From Geoglobus sp. UBA235 (GTDB taxonomy: Archaea; Halobacteriota; Archaeoglobi; Archaeoglobales; Archaeoglobaceae): a stretch of DNA of 64,000 nt. The notes under the pieces are model-generated. The model made no database searches, was not told where the DNA came from, and worked only from the letters and a program-made list of their open reading frames with translations. Every line of letters starts with the position of its first letter. Position 1 is the first letter of the stretch. Positions 50,877-59,550 of the stretch are shown piece by piece. Location: the NCBI GenBank assembly GCA_002494725.1, contig DACG01000027.1, positions 1-64,000 on the forward strand, given 5' to 3'. The position numbers and the translations under genes were made by a program.

Positions 50877-51082
50877 ATTCTCAACCTTGCTGATTTTCTG
50901 GATTCAAGGCATTTTTCAATCTCATCAAGAACCTCGCCATCTCTCAAGATTCCAAAGTATTTACTTATGCTGGTGTTTCTCCTCTCGAGGAGTTTTTCTA
51001 TCACATCGCTGAAACTCTCACCTTCGCCCTTCATCTCCAGAAGCCTGTTGTAAACATCATCTCTGATCGAAATTGTCTTCAT
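50873..51082 (-). CDS. vapB: VapB antitoxin (DUF217 type)
   Basis: 69 residues. TISIRDDVYNRLLEMKGEGESFSDVIEKLLE is the typical DUF217/ribbon-helix-helix-like VapB start; the C-terminus is the toxin-wrapping arm. A palindrome just upstream of the start is a likely autoregulatory operator. Confidence 0.82.
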   Translation of the reverse strand: MKTISIRDDVYNRLLEMKGEGESFSDVIEKLLERRNTSISKYFGILRDGEVLDEIEKCLESRKSARLRI

Positions 51083-51089
51083 GCACTTA

Positions 51090-51101
51090 TGTATGCATAC
51101 A
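51090..51101. promoter_or_regulatory. Perfect palindrome upstream of vapB
   Basis: TGTATGCATACA lies 8-19 nt upstream of the vapB ATG, between TATA and start, as expected for VapBC autorepression. Confidence 0.55.
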
Positions 51102-51163
51102 CGAATATATTACACTTTCTGGATTACCATTTACAGCCTTAACAACGTCATTCAAAAAGGTAA

Positions 51164-51224
51164 GGCTGTTGCCCGCTCTGTGGAATCCCCATCACTGCTC
51201 AGGGGACGCATGGCCGGCGGGCAG
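51164..51224 (-). ncRNA. Candidate H/ACA-type guide RNA
   Basis: On the minus strand, a 7-bp lower stem (TGCCCGC with GCGGGCA) encloses an internal loop of ~10 and ~9 nt and an upper stem TCCCC/GGGGA capped by TGAGCAGTGAT. With the flanking C and G, that cap contains CTGA and TGATG, the K-loop elements bound by L7Ae. ACA follows immediately after the lower stem (51169-51167), as in archaeal H/ACA guides. A TATA on the minus strand (51244-51253) puts the transcript start about at the stem. The region is GC-rich against an AT-rich spacer, a usual sign of structured RNA in hyperthermophiles. Target not determined. Confidence 0.6.
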
Positions 51225-51242
51225 AATTCAGTTTTTTGGCAA

Positions 51243-51254
51243 AACTATATAATC
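51243..51254. promoter_or_regulatory. TATA box usable in both directions
   Basis: AACTATATAATC reads as a TATA box on both strands. It lies ~30 nt before the MFS transporter ATG (plus strand) and ~25 nt before the candidate guide RNA (minus strand). Confidence 0.5.
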
Positions 51255-51278
51255 CTTTCCTTCCAGCACTCAGCATTT

Positions 51279-52397
51279 ATGGGTGATAGCAGTTCCCAGC
51301 AAAAGAAGGTTGCCGGCAGAAACGTGTTTCTGCTTGGAGTTGTCAGCTTTCTCAACGATATGAGCAGCGAGATAATCCTGCCGATCCTTCCATTCTTCCT
51401 TAGGGGTTTTGGTGCAGGCTACACCGGAATAGGTATTGTTGGAGGGCTGATTGATGGATTCGGGAATCTGGTGAAGGTGTTTTCAGGCTACATATCCGAC
51501 AGAATTGGAAACAGAAAGCACATGGTTTTTTCAGGATACCTGATCTCCCAGATATCAAAGCTCGCCCTCTCCTTTTCCGGGTCAACTGCAGTGGCAGGGC
51601 TTTTCGTCACCCTCGACAGGGTTGGCAAGGGAATAAGAACCTCTCCGAGAGATGCTCTGCTTGCAGAATCTGGCATGAAAAGTGGAAAGGCATTTGGCTT
51701 CCACAGGATGATGGATACTCTTGGAGCAGTTCTGGGCACGTCATTCTCCCTCCTTCTGGTTTATATGGGGTTTCAGTACAAAAATGCAATCTTCATGGCA
51801 GCCGCAATTGGATTTTTTGCCGTCATTCCACTTATCTTTGTCACGGAGACAGCCCATCCTGTGAAGAAGCCGAAAATAACATTCAGGCTGAAGAAGTTTA
51901 CCCTCTTCTCTTTTTTTGTCGGACTTGCCAACATAAGCTACATGTTTTTCATGCTCAGGGCTGAGATTCTCGGAGTTCAGACGGCAATTGGCTTCTACCT
52001 TGTCTTCAACATAACATATGCCCTTCTCTCCTACCCGTTCGGAATCATTGCCGAGAAGATCGGTAAGCCAAGAAGCCTCGCAGCCGGCTACATTTTCATG
52101 ACCCTTGCCTCCCTGCTTATGTTCTACGGAGAAACATTCCACATTCTCCTGTCAGGATTCGTCATGTATGGACTTTTCATGTCTGTTGTTGAAGCTCAGC
52201 AGAGGGCATTCGCGTCAGATCTCAGCACCTCTTACGGCTTTGGGATAGGAACCTACCACTTTGTCTTCGGCATATCAACAATAATCGGTAATGTGGTTGC
52301 AGGTGTGATAGCTGACATCTCCCTGACTCTGGTCTTTGCCTACTCTGCACTCATGTCCTTCATCGCTGCAATATGCTACACACTTCTCAGGTTCTGA
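51279..52397 (+). CDS. Major facilitator superfamily transporter
   Basis: 372 residues, about 10-12 transmembrane helices. GVVSFLNDMSSEIILPILPFFL at the start, the loop-2-3 motif GYISDRIGNRKHMVFSGY, and RVGKGIRTSPRDALLAES, all typical of the archaeal/bacterial MFS group near YfkF-like proteins. Substrate unknown. ATG 51279 follows the TATA by ~30 nt; the longer frame is not credible. Confidence 0.85.
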   Translation: MGDSSSQQKKVAGRNVFLLGVVSFLNDMSSEIILPILPFFLRGFGAGYTGIGIVGGLIDGFGNLVKVFSGYISDRIGNRKHMVFSGYLISQISKLALSFSGSTAVAGLFVTLDRVGKGIRTSPRDALLAESGMKSGKAFGFHRMMDTLGAVLGTSFSLLLVYMGFQYKNAIFMAAAIGFFAVIPLIFVTETAHPVKKPKITFRLKKFTLFSFFVGLANISYMFFMLRAEILGVQTAIGFYLVFNITYALLSYPFGIIAEKIGKPRSLAAGYIFMTLASLLMFYGETFHILLSGFVMYGLFMSVVEAQQRAFASDLSTSYGFGIGTYHFVFGISTIIGNVVAGVIADISLTLVFAYSALMSFIAAICYTLLRF

Positions 52398-52444
52398 ACG
52401 TCCAATTCATCAAGCTTTAAATATTGAGCCCCATCTCTCCATTC

Positions 52445-53479
52445 ATGAAGTACAAGGTTGCGATACTGGGAGCAACAGGCATGGTGGGGCAGAAGTTCAT
52501 ACAGCTCCTTGAAAACCATCCTTGGTTTGAGATTTCAGGGCTAATGGCAAGTGAGAAGAGGGTTGGGAAGATCTACGGCAGTGAGGTGGACTGGATTGTC
52601 TCCGAAAGGGTCCCAGAAAATGTTTCTGAAATGGAGATGCTCCCCATGGATCCGAGGAAGGTTGATGCTGACATAGTTTTCTCAGCACTCCCTTCTGATG
52701 TTGCCAAGGATGTTGAGGCCAGATTTGCTTCTCATGGATTTGTTGTTGCGAGCAACGCCTCAGCATTCAGAATGGAACCTGACATCCCCCTCGTAATTCC
52801 TGAGGTAAATCAAGAACACCTGAAACTTGTTGATGTTCAGAAAAGAAACAGAGACTGGGACGGTTTCATAGTAACAAATCCAAACTGCACAACAATTGTG
52901 CTTGTCATCACACTCAAACCCCTCATGGAACTTGGGCTTAAAGTGGTGAGAATGGCATCGATGCAGGCTCTCAGCGGAGCCGGTTATCCCGGGGTCCCAT
53001 CCCTTGCAATTACAGATAATATAATACCCTTTATAAGGGGGGAGGAGGATAAGGTGGAGACAGAACCTTTGAAGCTTCTTGGCAGCTTTGATGGTGAAAA
53101 AATCAGGTTTGCAGATCTCAGTGTGTCTGCCTCATGTCACAGGGTTCCTGTTATAGATGGCCATACGGAGGCCGTTTTTGCAGAGTTTGAGAAGGATGTT
53201 GAGGTTGATGAGATCATTGATGCTTTTGAGTCACTGAAACCCATAGCTGATCTTCCAACATCACCGGAGAGAGTCATAATTGTAAGGGATGAACCAGACA
53301 GACCCCAGCCCAGGCTTGACAGAGATGCTGGGAACGGCATGAGTGTTGTTGTTGGCAGAATAAGAAAGGATGGAGAGAGAGGGGTTAAGTATGTGGCAAT
53401 GGGTCATAACACGGTCAGGGGTGCTGCAGGTGCAAGCATTCTTAATGCTGAGCTGATGGTTAAGGAAAAATTAATATAG
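52445..53479 (+). CDS. asd: Aspartate-semialdehyde dehydrogenase
   Basis: 344 residues. KVAILGATGMVGQKFIQLLENHP, the catalytic Cys in VTNPNCTTIVL (~148), and SASCHRVPVIDGHTEAVF with the catalytic His (~235). Makes aspartate semialdehyde for Thr, Met and Lys synthesis. ATG 52445 lies ~25 nt after TATA CTTTAAATATT, so it is leaderless. Confidence 0.94.
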   Translation: MKYKVAILGATGMVGQKFIQLLENHPWFEISGLMASEKRVGKIYGSEVDWIVSERVPENVSEMEMLPMDPRKVDADIVFSALPSDVAKDVEARFASHGFVVASNASAFRMEPDIPLVIPEVNQEHLKLVDVQKRNRDWDGFIVTNPNCTTIVLVITLKPLMELGLKVVRMASMQALSGAGYPGVPSLAITDNIIPFIRGEEDKVETEPLKLLGSFDGEKIRFADLSVSASCHRVPVIDGHTEAVFAEFEKDVEVDEIIDAFESLKPIADLPTSPERVIIVRDEPDRPQPRLDRDAGNGMSVVVGRIRKDGERGVKYVAMGHNTVRGAAGASILNAELMVKEKLI

Positions 53480-53520
53480 TGGTTGGTTTTGGGAGTTAAA
53501 AAACAAGGAGGTAGATGGGA

Positions 53521-53793
53521 ATGGCAGAAAATTCTGTGTTTGTCGGAAACAAGCCTGTAATGAACTATGTTCTGGCAGTGCTGACACAGTTCAACAGCGG
53601 AATTAAAGAGGTCTCTGTTAAGGCGAGAGGAAGAGCAATAAGCAGGGCTGTCGATGTTGCAGAGATTGTCAGGAAGAGATTCCTTCCGGATGTGATTGTG
53701 AAGGACATCCAGATCTCAACCGAAAAGGTTGAGAGTGAGCAGGGAGAGGCAAACGTCTCAGCAATCGAGATAACGCTCGCAAAGGCTGAATAA
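53521..53793 (+). CDS. albA: Alba DNA/RNA-binding chromatin protein
   Basis: 90 residues. VFVGNKPVMNYVLAVLTQF, then VKARGRAISRAVDVAEIVRKRFL and the C-terminal VSAIEITLAK. Dimeric nucleoid protein controlled by acetylation in some archaea. ATG 53521 is preferred over 53515 because the strong AGGAGGT lies 8 nt before it. Confidence 0.94.
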   Translation: MAENSVFVGNKPVMNYVLAVLTQFNSGIKEVSVKARGRAISRAVDVAEIVRKRFLPDVIVKDIQISTEKVESEQGEANVSAIEITLAKAE

Positions 53794-53867
53794 TATAATT
53801 CTGAATCTGTTTTCTCTTTTTGCCCAGTTGCAAAAATTTTTTAAAACAAAATCTCCTTCTGAAATCA

Positions 53868-55103
53868 ATGATTGAAGGCTATCCAACACTTGACGACATC
53901 GGTTTTGCCGGTAAAAAGGTTCTGATGAGAATTGACATCAATGCTCCAATCTTCGAGGGGGAAATTCTGGACACGACAAGATTCAAAAGCCATCTTCCAA
54001 CAATAAAGGAACTCGAGGATTCAGCTCTTGTTCTCCTTGCTCATCAGTCCAGACCCGGAAGACAGGACTTCACGGATCTGAGCGGTCATGCAGAGGTTCT
54101 GTCGGAGCTTCTTGGCAGAGATGTGAGGTATGTTGACGAGCTCTTTTCAGAATGTGCCATAAAGGCGATATCAGGTGTGAAAAGTGGTGATGTAATCCTC
54201 TTGGAAAACGTGCGTTTTTACTCAGAGGAAGAGCTGAAGAAAAGCCCTGAGGAGCATGCAAACTCGCACATAGTATCCAAGCTTTCGAAGTATTTTGATC
54301 TCTATGTCAACGATGCATTCTCAGCCTCTCACAGATCACATGCAAGTCTTGTTGGCTTTCCAGTGGTTCTTCCATCTGTTGTTGGGAGGCTTGTGGAAAA
54401 GGAGGTTGATGCTCTCTCCAAAGCTCTTAAGGGTGATGGAAGGAAGGTCTTCGTTCTCGGTGGTGCGAAGATAAGCGATTCCGTCAGGGTTATGAAAAAC
54501 GTTCTTGAAAAGGGGATCGCTGACAGGGTTTTTCTAACCGGGGTTGTGGCAAACTATTTCCTGATGCTCACCGGAACCGAAATTGGGGAATGGAACAGAA
54601 AGGTTGTTGAGGACAACAGAGAGGGCATCGATGATGAGGAGATGAAAAGGATCTACGAGAGGCATGCCGAGAGAATTGTTCTGCCTGTTGATTTTGGAAT
54701 TGAGGTTGAGGGTGAGAGAATAGATGTTGATGCTGATGAACTCGGCAGATTGAGCAACCCGATCATCAAGGATATAGGGAGGGAAACCGCCAAGATGTAT
54801 TATGGGGAGATAAGCGAGGCAGATGTGGCCGTGATAAATGGGCCTGCAGGAGTTTTCGAGGAGGAGGAGTTTTCATATGGAACATTCGAGGTTCTGAGGG
54901 CTGTGTCAAATGCCGGGTTTTCTGTTGTTGGCGGAGGGCACATTTCATCTGCTGCAAGGATACTCGGCCTTGATGACAGGTTTGACCACATATCCACGGG
55001 TGGTGGGGCGAGCATAAGGTTTCTGAGCGGGGAGAAGCTGCCAGCCCTTGAGGTGATAAGAAAGTACTGGCAGGAAAGGTGGTACTACATGTACCGATCC
55101 TGA
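53868..55103 (+). CDS. pgk: Phosphoglycerate kinase
   Basis: 411 residues. LMRIDINAPIFEGEILDTTRFKSHLPTIK (~20-50), HQSRPGR, LLENVRFYSEEE, FVLGGAKISDS and the C-terminal VVGGGHISSAARI (glycine-rich ATP region). Catalyses the ATP-forming step of lower glycolysis/gluconeogenesis. ATG 53868 lies ~25 nt after TATA ATTTTTTAAAAC. Confidence 0.94.
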   Translation: MIEGYPTLDDIGFAGKKVLMRIDINAPIFEGEILDTTRFKSHLPTIKELEDSALVLLAHQSRPGRQDFTDLSGHAEVLSELLGRDVRYVDELFSECAIKAISGVKSGDVILLENVRFYSEEELKKSPEEHANSHIVSKLSKYFDLYVNDAFSASHRSHASLVGFPVVLPSVVGRLVEKEVDALSKALKGDGRKVFVLGGAKISDSVRVMKNVLEKGIADRVFLTGVVANYFLMLTGTEIGEWNRKVVEDNREGIDDEEMKRIYERHAERIVLPVDFGIEVEGERIDVDADELGRLSNPIIKDIGRETAKMYYGEISEADVAVINGPAGVFEEEEFSYGTFEVLRAVSNAGFSVVGGGHISSAARILGLDDRFDHISTGGGASIRFLSGEKLPALEVIRKYWQERWYYMYRS

Positions 55104-55105
55104 AA

Positions 55106-56854
55106 TCACTGTTCAAGTTTTGCCAGCTCTCTTGCGTGTGCCCTCATTATATCGCTTCTTGTTATAATTCCCACAAGTCTTCCATCGCTGACCACAGGCA
55201 GCCTGCCAACATCATGGGAGATGAGAAGCTTTAGGGCATTCTCAAGACTTTCATCAGGTGAAACGTAGATGAGCTTTCTTGTCATTATATCTCCAATTCT
55301 CTTTTCGTCCTTTTCATCATCAGGAATCTTGTTGATGTCGCTGAGTGTTATTATTCCTGTCAGCTTTTCGTTTTCTATGACCGGGAATCCGAGGTGGCCG
55401 GTTGTTTTGACCAAGTAAAGCACATCCTTTGCTGTGCTTGAGGGGCTGACAGATATGACATTCTCGGCAGGAGTCATCGCATCTGAAACCCTTATGGTCT
55501 CCAGTATGTCCTTTATGAGTTCTCTTCTGTGTGCAGGACTGTCGGCTCTCGTGTCCATCTGCTCCCTGTAAATGCCTGTCGATCCGGATAAAATGTATGA
55601 GATCGATGAGGCGGTCATTATTGCTGGAAGAAGCTCATAACCTCCGCTCATCTCCAGAACCATTATTATGCTTGCAATGGGTGTTTTGGCAACTGCAGAT
55701 ATGAACGCTCCCATCCCGATAATCGTGTAAATTTCGGGCACATCTATTGCGCCGGGAATTGCGATATTGATCGCATTTCCAACCAGAGCTCCAACCATGC
55801 TTCCAATAACGATTGACGGAGCAAACACACCCCCACTTCCACCGCTTCCAACAGTAAACGAGGTTGCAAGGATTTTTGCAATCAGCAGCCCGAGGATGAT
55901 CTTTAGTCCCAGATTGCCATCTATGGCAAGCTGAACATAGCCATAACTCATCCCCATGGTCTGGGGGATCGCTAAGGCAATCATTCCTGTGACAAACCCT
56001 CCAATGGCTGGTTTTATCCAGTTTTTCATTCCGAGGTCTTTGAAGATATCATGAACAAAGTAAAAGAATCTGACGTAGGCGTGGGCCACAGCAACGCAGA
56101 CAACTCCGGTTATCGCAAAAAACGGTATCTCCTCAAAGTTTATCTGGTTGATCTCAGGGGTCCTGAAAATTGAGCCGGGGAACTCGTGGTGATGGAAAAA
56201 TATGAAGAGCGAGAAAACCATGTATGAGATTATGGACGTTATGAATGCATATATCAGCCCATCAGTTTCAGCATCCTTTCGGTAGAGCACCTCTATCCCG
56301 AACAGGGCACCTCCAAGTGGAGAACGAAATATACCCCCAATTCCTCCGGCCATACCTGAAACAACAAGTATTCTCCTCTCCCTGTCACTGAGTCCAAGTT
56401 TCTGTGCTATGAAAGACCCGAATCCAGCACCTATCTGTGCAACCGGCCCCTCTCTTCCTGCACTGCCACCACTTCCTATGGTGAGTGCTGTAGCCAGAGC
56501 CTTGATTACCGGAACCCTCCCCCGAATTATTCCGTGTTCTCTGTGGAACGCCCTTATGACAGAGTCTGTACCATGCCCCTCTGCTTCAGGTGCAAATCTG
56601 TAAACTACCATCCCGCTCAGAACACCGCCAAGAGCAGGGATCAGAAAGTACGGAACAGTTACAAGATCGAGATCAAACTGGAATATTTTTACCTCTCCGT
56701 ATGCGTTTGGGAATCTCAGCCCTCCTAAACCTGAAAGGAAAAACTCTGAAAAAAGATCTATCAGCAGATAAAGGAGAATCGCCCCGAATCCGCATACAAT
56801 TCCGGTGAGGACCACAGCCCCGAGAAAATAACCCTTATGGTACCTTTCATTCAC
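55106..56854 (-). CDS. ClC-family chloride channel/antiporter with CBS pair
   Basis: 582 residues. Membrane core with GSGGSAGREGPVAQIGAGFGS (gating Glu in GREGP) and GSGGSGGVFAPSIVIG; C-terminal ~130 residues hold two CBS domains (VSDAMTPAENVISV..., IGDIMTRKLIYVSP...), which usually sense adenine nucleotides. The gene ends 2 nt from pgk on the other strand. Confidence 0.9.
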   Translation of the reverse strand: MNERYHKGYFLGAVVLTGIVCGFGAILLYLLIDLFSEFFLSGLGGLRFPNAYGEVKIFQFDLDLVTVPYFLIPALGGVLSGMVVYRFAPEAEGHGTDSVIRAFHREHGIIRGRVPVIKALATALTIGSGGSAGREGPVAQIGAGFGSFIAQKLGLSDRERRILVVSGMAGGIGGIFRSPLGGALFGIEVLYRKDAETDGLIYAFITSIISYMVFSLFIFFHHHEFPGSIFRTPEINQINFEEIPFFAITGVVCVAVAHAYVRFFYFVHDIFKDLGMKNWIKPAIGGFVTGMIALAIPQTMGMSYGYVQLAIDGNLGLKIILGLLIAKILATSFTVGSGGSGGVFAPSIVIGSMVGALVGNAINIAIPGAIDVPEIYTIIGMGAFISAVAKTPIASIIMVLEMSGGYELLPAIMTASSISYILSGSTGIYREQMDTRADSPAHRRELIKDILETIRVSDAMTPAENVISVSPSSTAKDVLYLVKTTGHLGFPVIENEKLTGIITLSDINKIPDDEKDEKRIGDIMTRKLIYVSPDESLENALKLLISHDVGRLPVVSDGRLVGIITRSDIMRAHARELAKLEQ

Positions 56855-56889
56855 ACAGAACCGATTATCGGCTTTGTTTAAAATTTTTA

Positions 56890-57444
56890 TCAGTTTTGAT
56901 GAACAATGGTTTCTCCCCTCTCCTTCAGCGGGAGGTATAGATCATATTCAAACTCTGGATTGACTATGTGGAAACCCATCTTTCTGTAAACGTGGATTGC
57001 TCTTTTGTTTGTTCTCTCTGTCACAAGCATTATTCCATGAAATCCTGCATTTCTGCAGTACTCTATCATCTCCTTAAGCATTTTCTGCCCTATTCCTCTG
57101 TCCTGATAGTTCTGATGCACGAAAATTGAGAGATCAACGTCCCTCCAGTCCTCTGTTGGCACAATGGAACAGTGAGCAACCATCCTTCCGCCAATTTCGG
57201 CCACCACTCCAAATCCTTCCTCTGCCAGATAGTCAATCCACTTCTCTATTCCTATTCTTGTTGATGGTGGCAGGCCAAGACACCTGTTTGCCGGAGAGAA
57301 GCTCTCGTACATCTCTACCAAACTTTCTCTGTCTTTTCTGTGGTCATACTCTCTTATTGTGACAACATCCCCCTTTCTGTCCATGAAATGTACTGTATGA
57401 AATTTCGGAAATCTCTTCTGGGCCGGTGTTTTGCTGTGAACCAT
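56890..57444 (-). CDS. GNAT-family N-acetyltransferase
   Basis: 184 residues. VTIREYDHRKDRESLVEMY at the start and the acetyl-CoA pyrophosphate loop VHQNYQDRGIGQKMLKEMI (~125-145), then AIHVYRKMGF. Acceptor unknown. A TATA-like TAATAAATATTC precedes the ATG. Confidence 0.85.
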   Translation of the reverse strand: MVHSKTPAQKRFPKFHTVHFMDRKGDVVTIREYDHRKDRESLVEMYESFSPANRCLGLPPSTRIGIEKWIDYLAEEGFGVVAEIGGRMVAHCSIVPTEDWRDVDLSIFVHQNYQDRGIGQKMLKEMIEYCRNAGFHGIMLVTERTNKRAIHVYRKMGFHIVNPEFEYDLYLPLKERGETIVHQN

Positions 57445-57522
57445 TGAAAGTAAGAGCGAGGAAAGAATATTTATTATTTACTTGAAATTATTAATGGTGA
57501 TGTTGAATTTTTCCTGATAAAT

Positions 57523-57867
57523 CTATATGAACCCCCTTGCTCGAAGCTCCCTGAAAATAACCTCCATAAGCTCGTCTCTAACGTCTTCAAAGGGTCTCGT
57601 TATTCTGGCCATGATCAGAGCATTGGAATCTGCCGGAGGTGCAGCTGCCATCTCAACCCCGTCAATTCCAGCATCCCTTATGGCTTTTGCAATCTCACCT
57701 TTCGCAAGCATCCTTTCTCCCTTTCTCACAGTAAATCCGGAATGCTCTGCACCCTCGATTTCAACGAAAATGACAATGGTCTGATAGTCTCTTGCCCTTT
57801 CCAGGATCTGGCACTTCACACTTCTGTTCTGGTATGTGAATGTGAGCTCTGGGTCTTTCCTCTCCAC
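57523..57867 (-). CDS. Unknown small protein
   Basis: 114 residues, alpha/beta, no recognised domain. It begins at GTG 57867, ~25 nt after TATA CCTTTTAAATCC, consistent with a leaderless gene. Divergent from the next gene. Confidence 0.5.
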   Translation of the reverse strand: MERKDPELTFTYQNRSVKCQILERARDYQTIVIFVEIEGAEHSGFTVRKGERMLAKGEIAKAIRDAGIDGVEMAAAPPADSNALIMARITRPFEDVRDELMEVIFRELRARGFI

Positions 57868-57967
57868 AATCTTTTTAGCCAGCAGGATGGATTTAAAAGG
57901 AATTTCGGATGATTTAAAACAAAAAATTTTAAATAGTTTATAATGAGGTTGTTTTTCAGGTGATGTT

Positions 57968-58402
57968 ATGCCTGAGAAAATGAGAGTGATACTGTGCGGG
58001 TATGATCCAATGCTTGTCAGGGGTTATGTGAGGGCGAAGAATGAGGAGGCTCTCTGGTTTTATCTGCCGAAAGAACTTTACGAGGAATACAAGCTCAAAC
58101 CGGGCGATAAGGTCAGGGGCAAGGTTGTGAAGGTGTATGCAGGCTCTACAGGTGAGGCTGTTGCGGAGCCGGATGAGGAGTTTGAGTGGGTAACCTCAAG
58201 ATTTACCGGAATGGCTGTTGTCGTGGATCATGACTTCATTGCAAGATATAAGCTCACAGCCTGGCATTTCTTGGAATTGATAGTTGAGAGTGTAGTTCAG
58301 GAAGGCAAGGAAGTAGAGGTTTATCCGGGAGAGACCAAGGAAAGAAGGGTCTGGGCAGAAGACAGGTTAAAGCTGTCCTATACTCTGCCCTACGCTGAGT
58401 GA
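57968..58402 (+). CDS. Unknown protein
   Basis: 144 residues. FYLPKELYEEYKLKPGDKVRGKVVKVY resembles a swapped-hairpin or beta-barrel N-terminal domain, but I cannot name a family. CAGGTGATG precedes the ATG. Two nucleotides separate it from the next gene, so they form an operon. Confidence 0.55.
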   Translation: MPEKMRVILCGYDPMLVRGYVRAKNEEALWFYLPKELYEEYKLKPGDKVRGKVVKVYAGSTGEAVAEPDEEFEWVTSRFTGMAVVVDHDFIARYKLTAWHFLELIVESVVQEGKEVEVYPGETKERRVWAEDRLKLSYTLPYAE

Positions 58403-58404
58403 TC

Positions 58405-59487
58405 ATGAACTTCCAGGAGCAGGAGTACAGCTGGACCGAAATAGAGGGAGTTGAGGGACTCTACTTCCTTGAAGGATTTGAGAACTCATCCAACATATAC
58501 TACTTCAGGGAAGACGGAATGCTTGTTGACACGGGAAATGATTACACAGCCTTCTTTGAATTTTCCAAGGTGGCTGAGATTTCGAAAATCTCATCAGTAT
58601 TCCTGACCCATTCTCACAATGACCACACCTTGGGTCTGTTTGACCTTCTGAGGGGGTATCAGGAGTTCGACGGCATAACTGTGTTTGTTCACGCTTCTAT
58701 GAAGGATGCACTTGAAAAAAGGCTCAAAGTGTTTGGAAAAGATGTGAGAGTTCTGGGTTTTAGAGGAGGTGAGGAACTCGAAATCGATGGAGAGAGGTAT
58801 CGGGTTCTGGACACGCCCGGCCACACGTTTGACCACCTGTCTCTTTACAGCCATGATAGTGGTATTCTCTTTTCCGGAGATGCAGTCATAACCAGCCCTG
58901 TTTATGATGTCAATCTTGGGGGATCTCTCAAAAACTTCGTGTTAACTCTGAGGCATCTCAGAAACCTGGATGTGAGATGCATACTTCCCGGACATGGGTA
59001 CTATGCATGTGGTGGTGTGACAAACCTGATTCTCGAGAAGTCCTACTTCAACGCAATCAGGGAGATGTCTCCTGATGGGAATCTCAAGGACTGTGCAAAG
59101 GCTGCACTAAAGCTCGGTCTTGTTGAGGAGGCTGAGTATGCCCTGAAAGCGTACCTTGAACTGGAGGATGCCGGTGATAGGGAAGCGGTGTTTGGGATTG
59201 CCTCAATCAGAGCTGATAAGGGTGATGTGGACTCGGTAGAGAAGGTGCTATGGGATTACATCAGAAATGGAGATGAAACCGCTCTTTACATTGCCGGAAT
59301 GGCATCAATGAGGGCGGGCAAGTTTGAAAGGGCTGCTGATCTTTTCAAAAAACTTTCTGATATTGCGGCAAAACCTGAGTACAGGGTCCTTTACGGCTCT
59401 GCACTCTATGAAAGTGGACGTGTGGCCGAGGCTCTGGAAATTGAGGAATTCAGGAGGGTTTATGAAAGGGTGAAACAAAATCGTTAA
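58405..59487 (+). CDS. Metallo-beta-lactamase-fold protein with C-terminal TPR-like repeats
   Basis: 360 residues. Residues ~1-205 carry the MBL fold: VFLTHSHNDHTLG, DTPGHTFDHLSLY, LFSGDAVITSPVY and LPGHGYYACGG. From ~220 to the end are helical TPR-like repeats (EYALKAYLELEDAGD, RAGKFERAADLFKKLSDIA). Reaction unknown. ATG 58405 is preferred over the GTG that overlaps the preceding stop. Confidence 0.78.
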   Translation: MNFQEQEYSWTEIEGVEGLYFLEGFENSSNIYYFREDGMLVDTGNDYTAFFEFSKVAEISKISSVFLTHSHNDHTLGLFDLLRGYQEFDGITVFVHASMKDALEKRLKVFGKDVRVLGFRGGEELEIDGERYRVLDTPGHTFDHLSLYSHDSGILFSGDAVITSPVYDVNLGGSLKNFVLTLRHLRNLDVRCILPGHGYYACGGVTNLILEKSYFNAIREMSPDGNLKDCAKAALKLGLVEEAEYALKAYLELEDAGDREAVFGIASIRADKGDVDSVEKVLWDYIRNGDETALYIAGMASMRAGKFERAADLFKKLSDIAAKPEYRVLYGSALYESGRVAEALEIEEFRRVYERVKQNR

Positions 59488-59550
59488 GCTTTAATATTTT
59501 ATTTGTCATCAAAAATAGTGAATTTTGGAATGAAGTTTGGAGGTGCGTGA

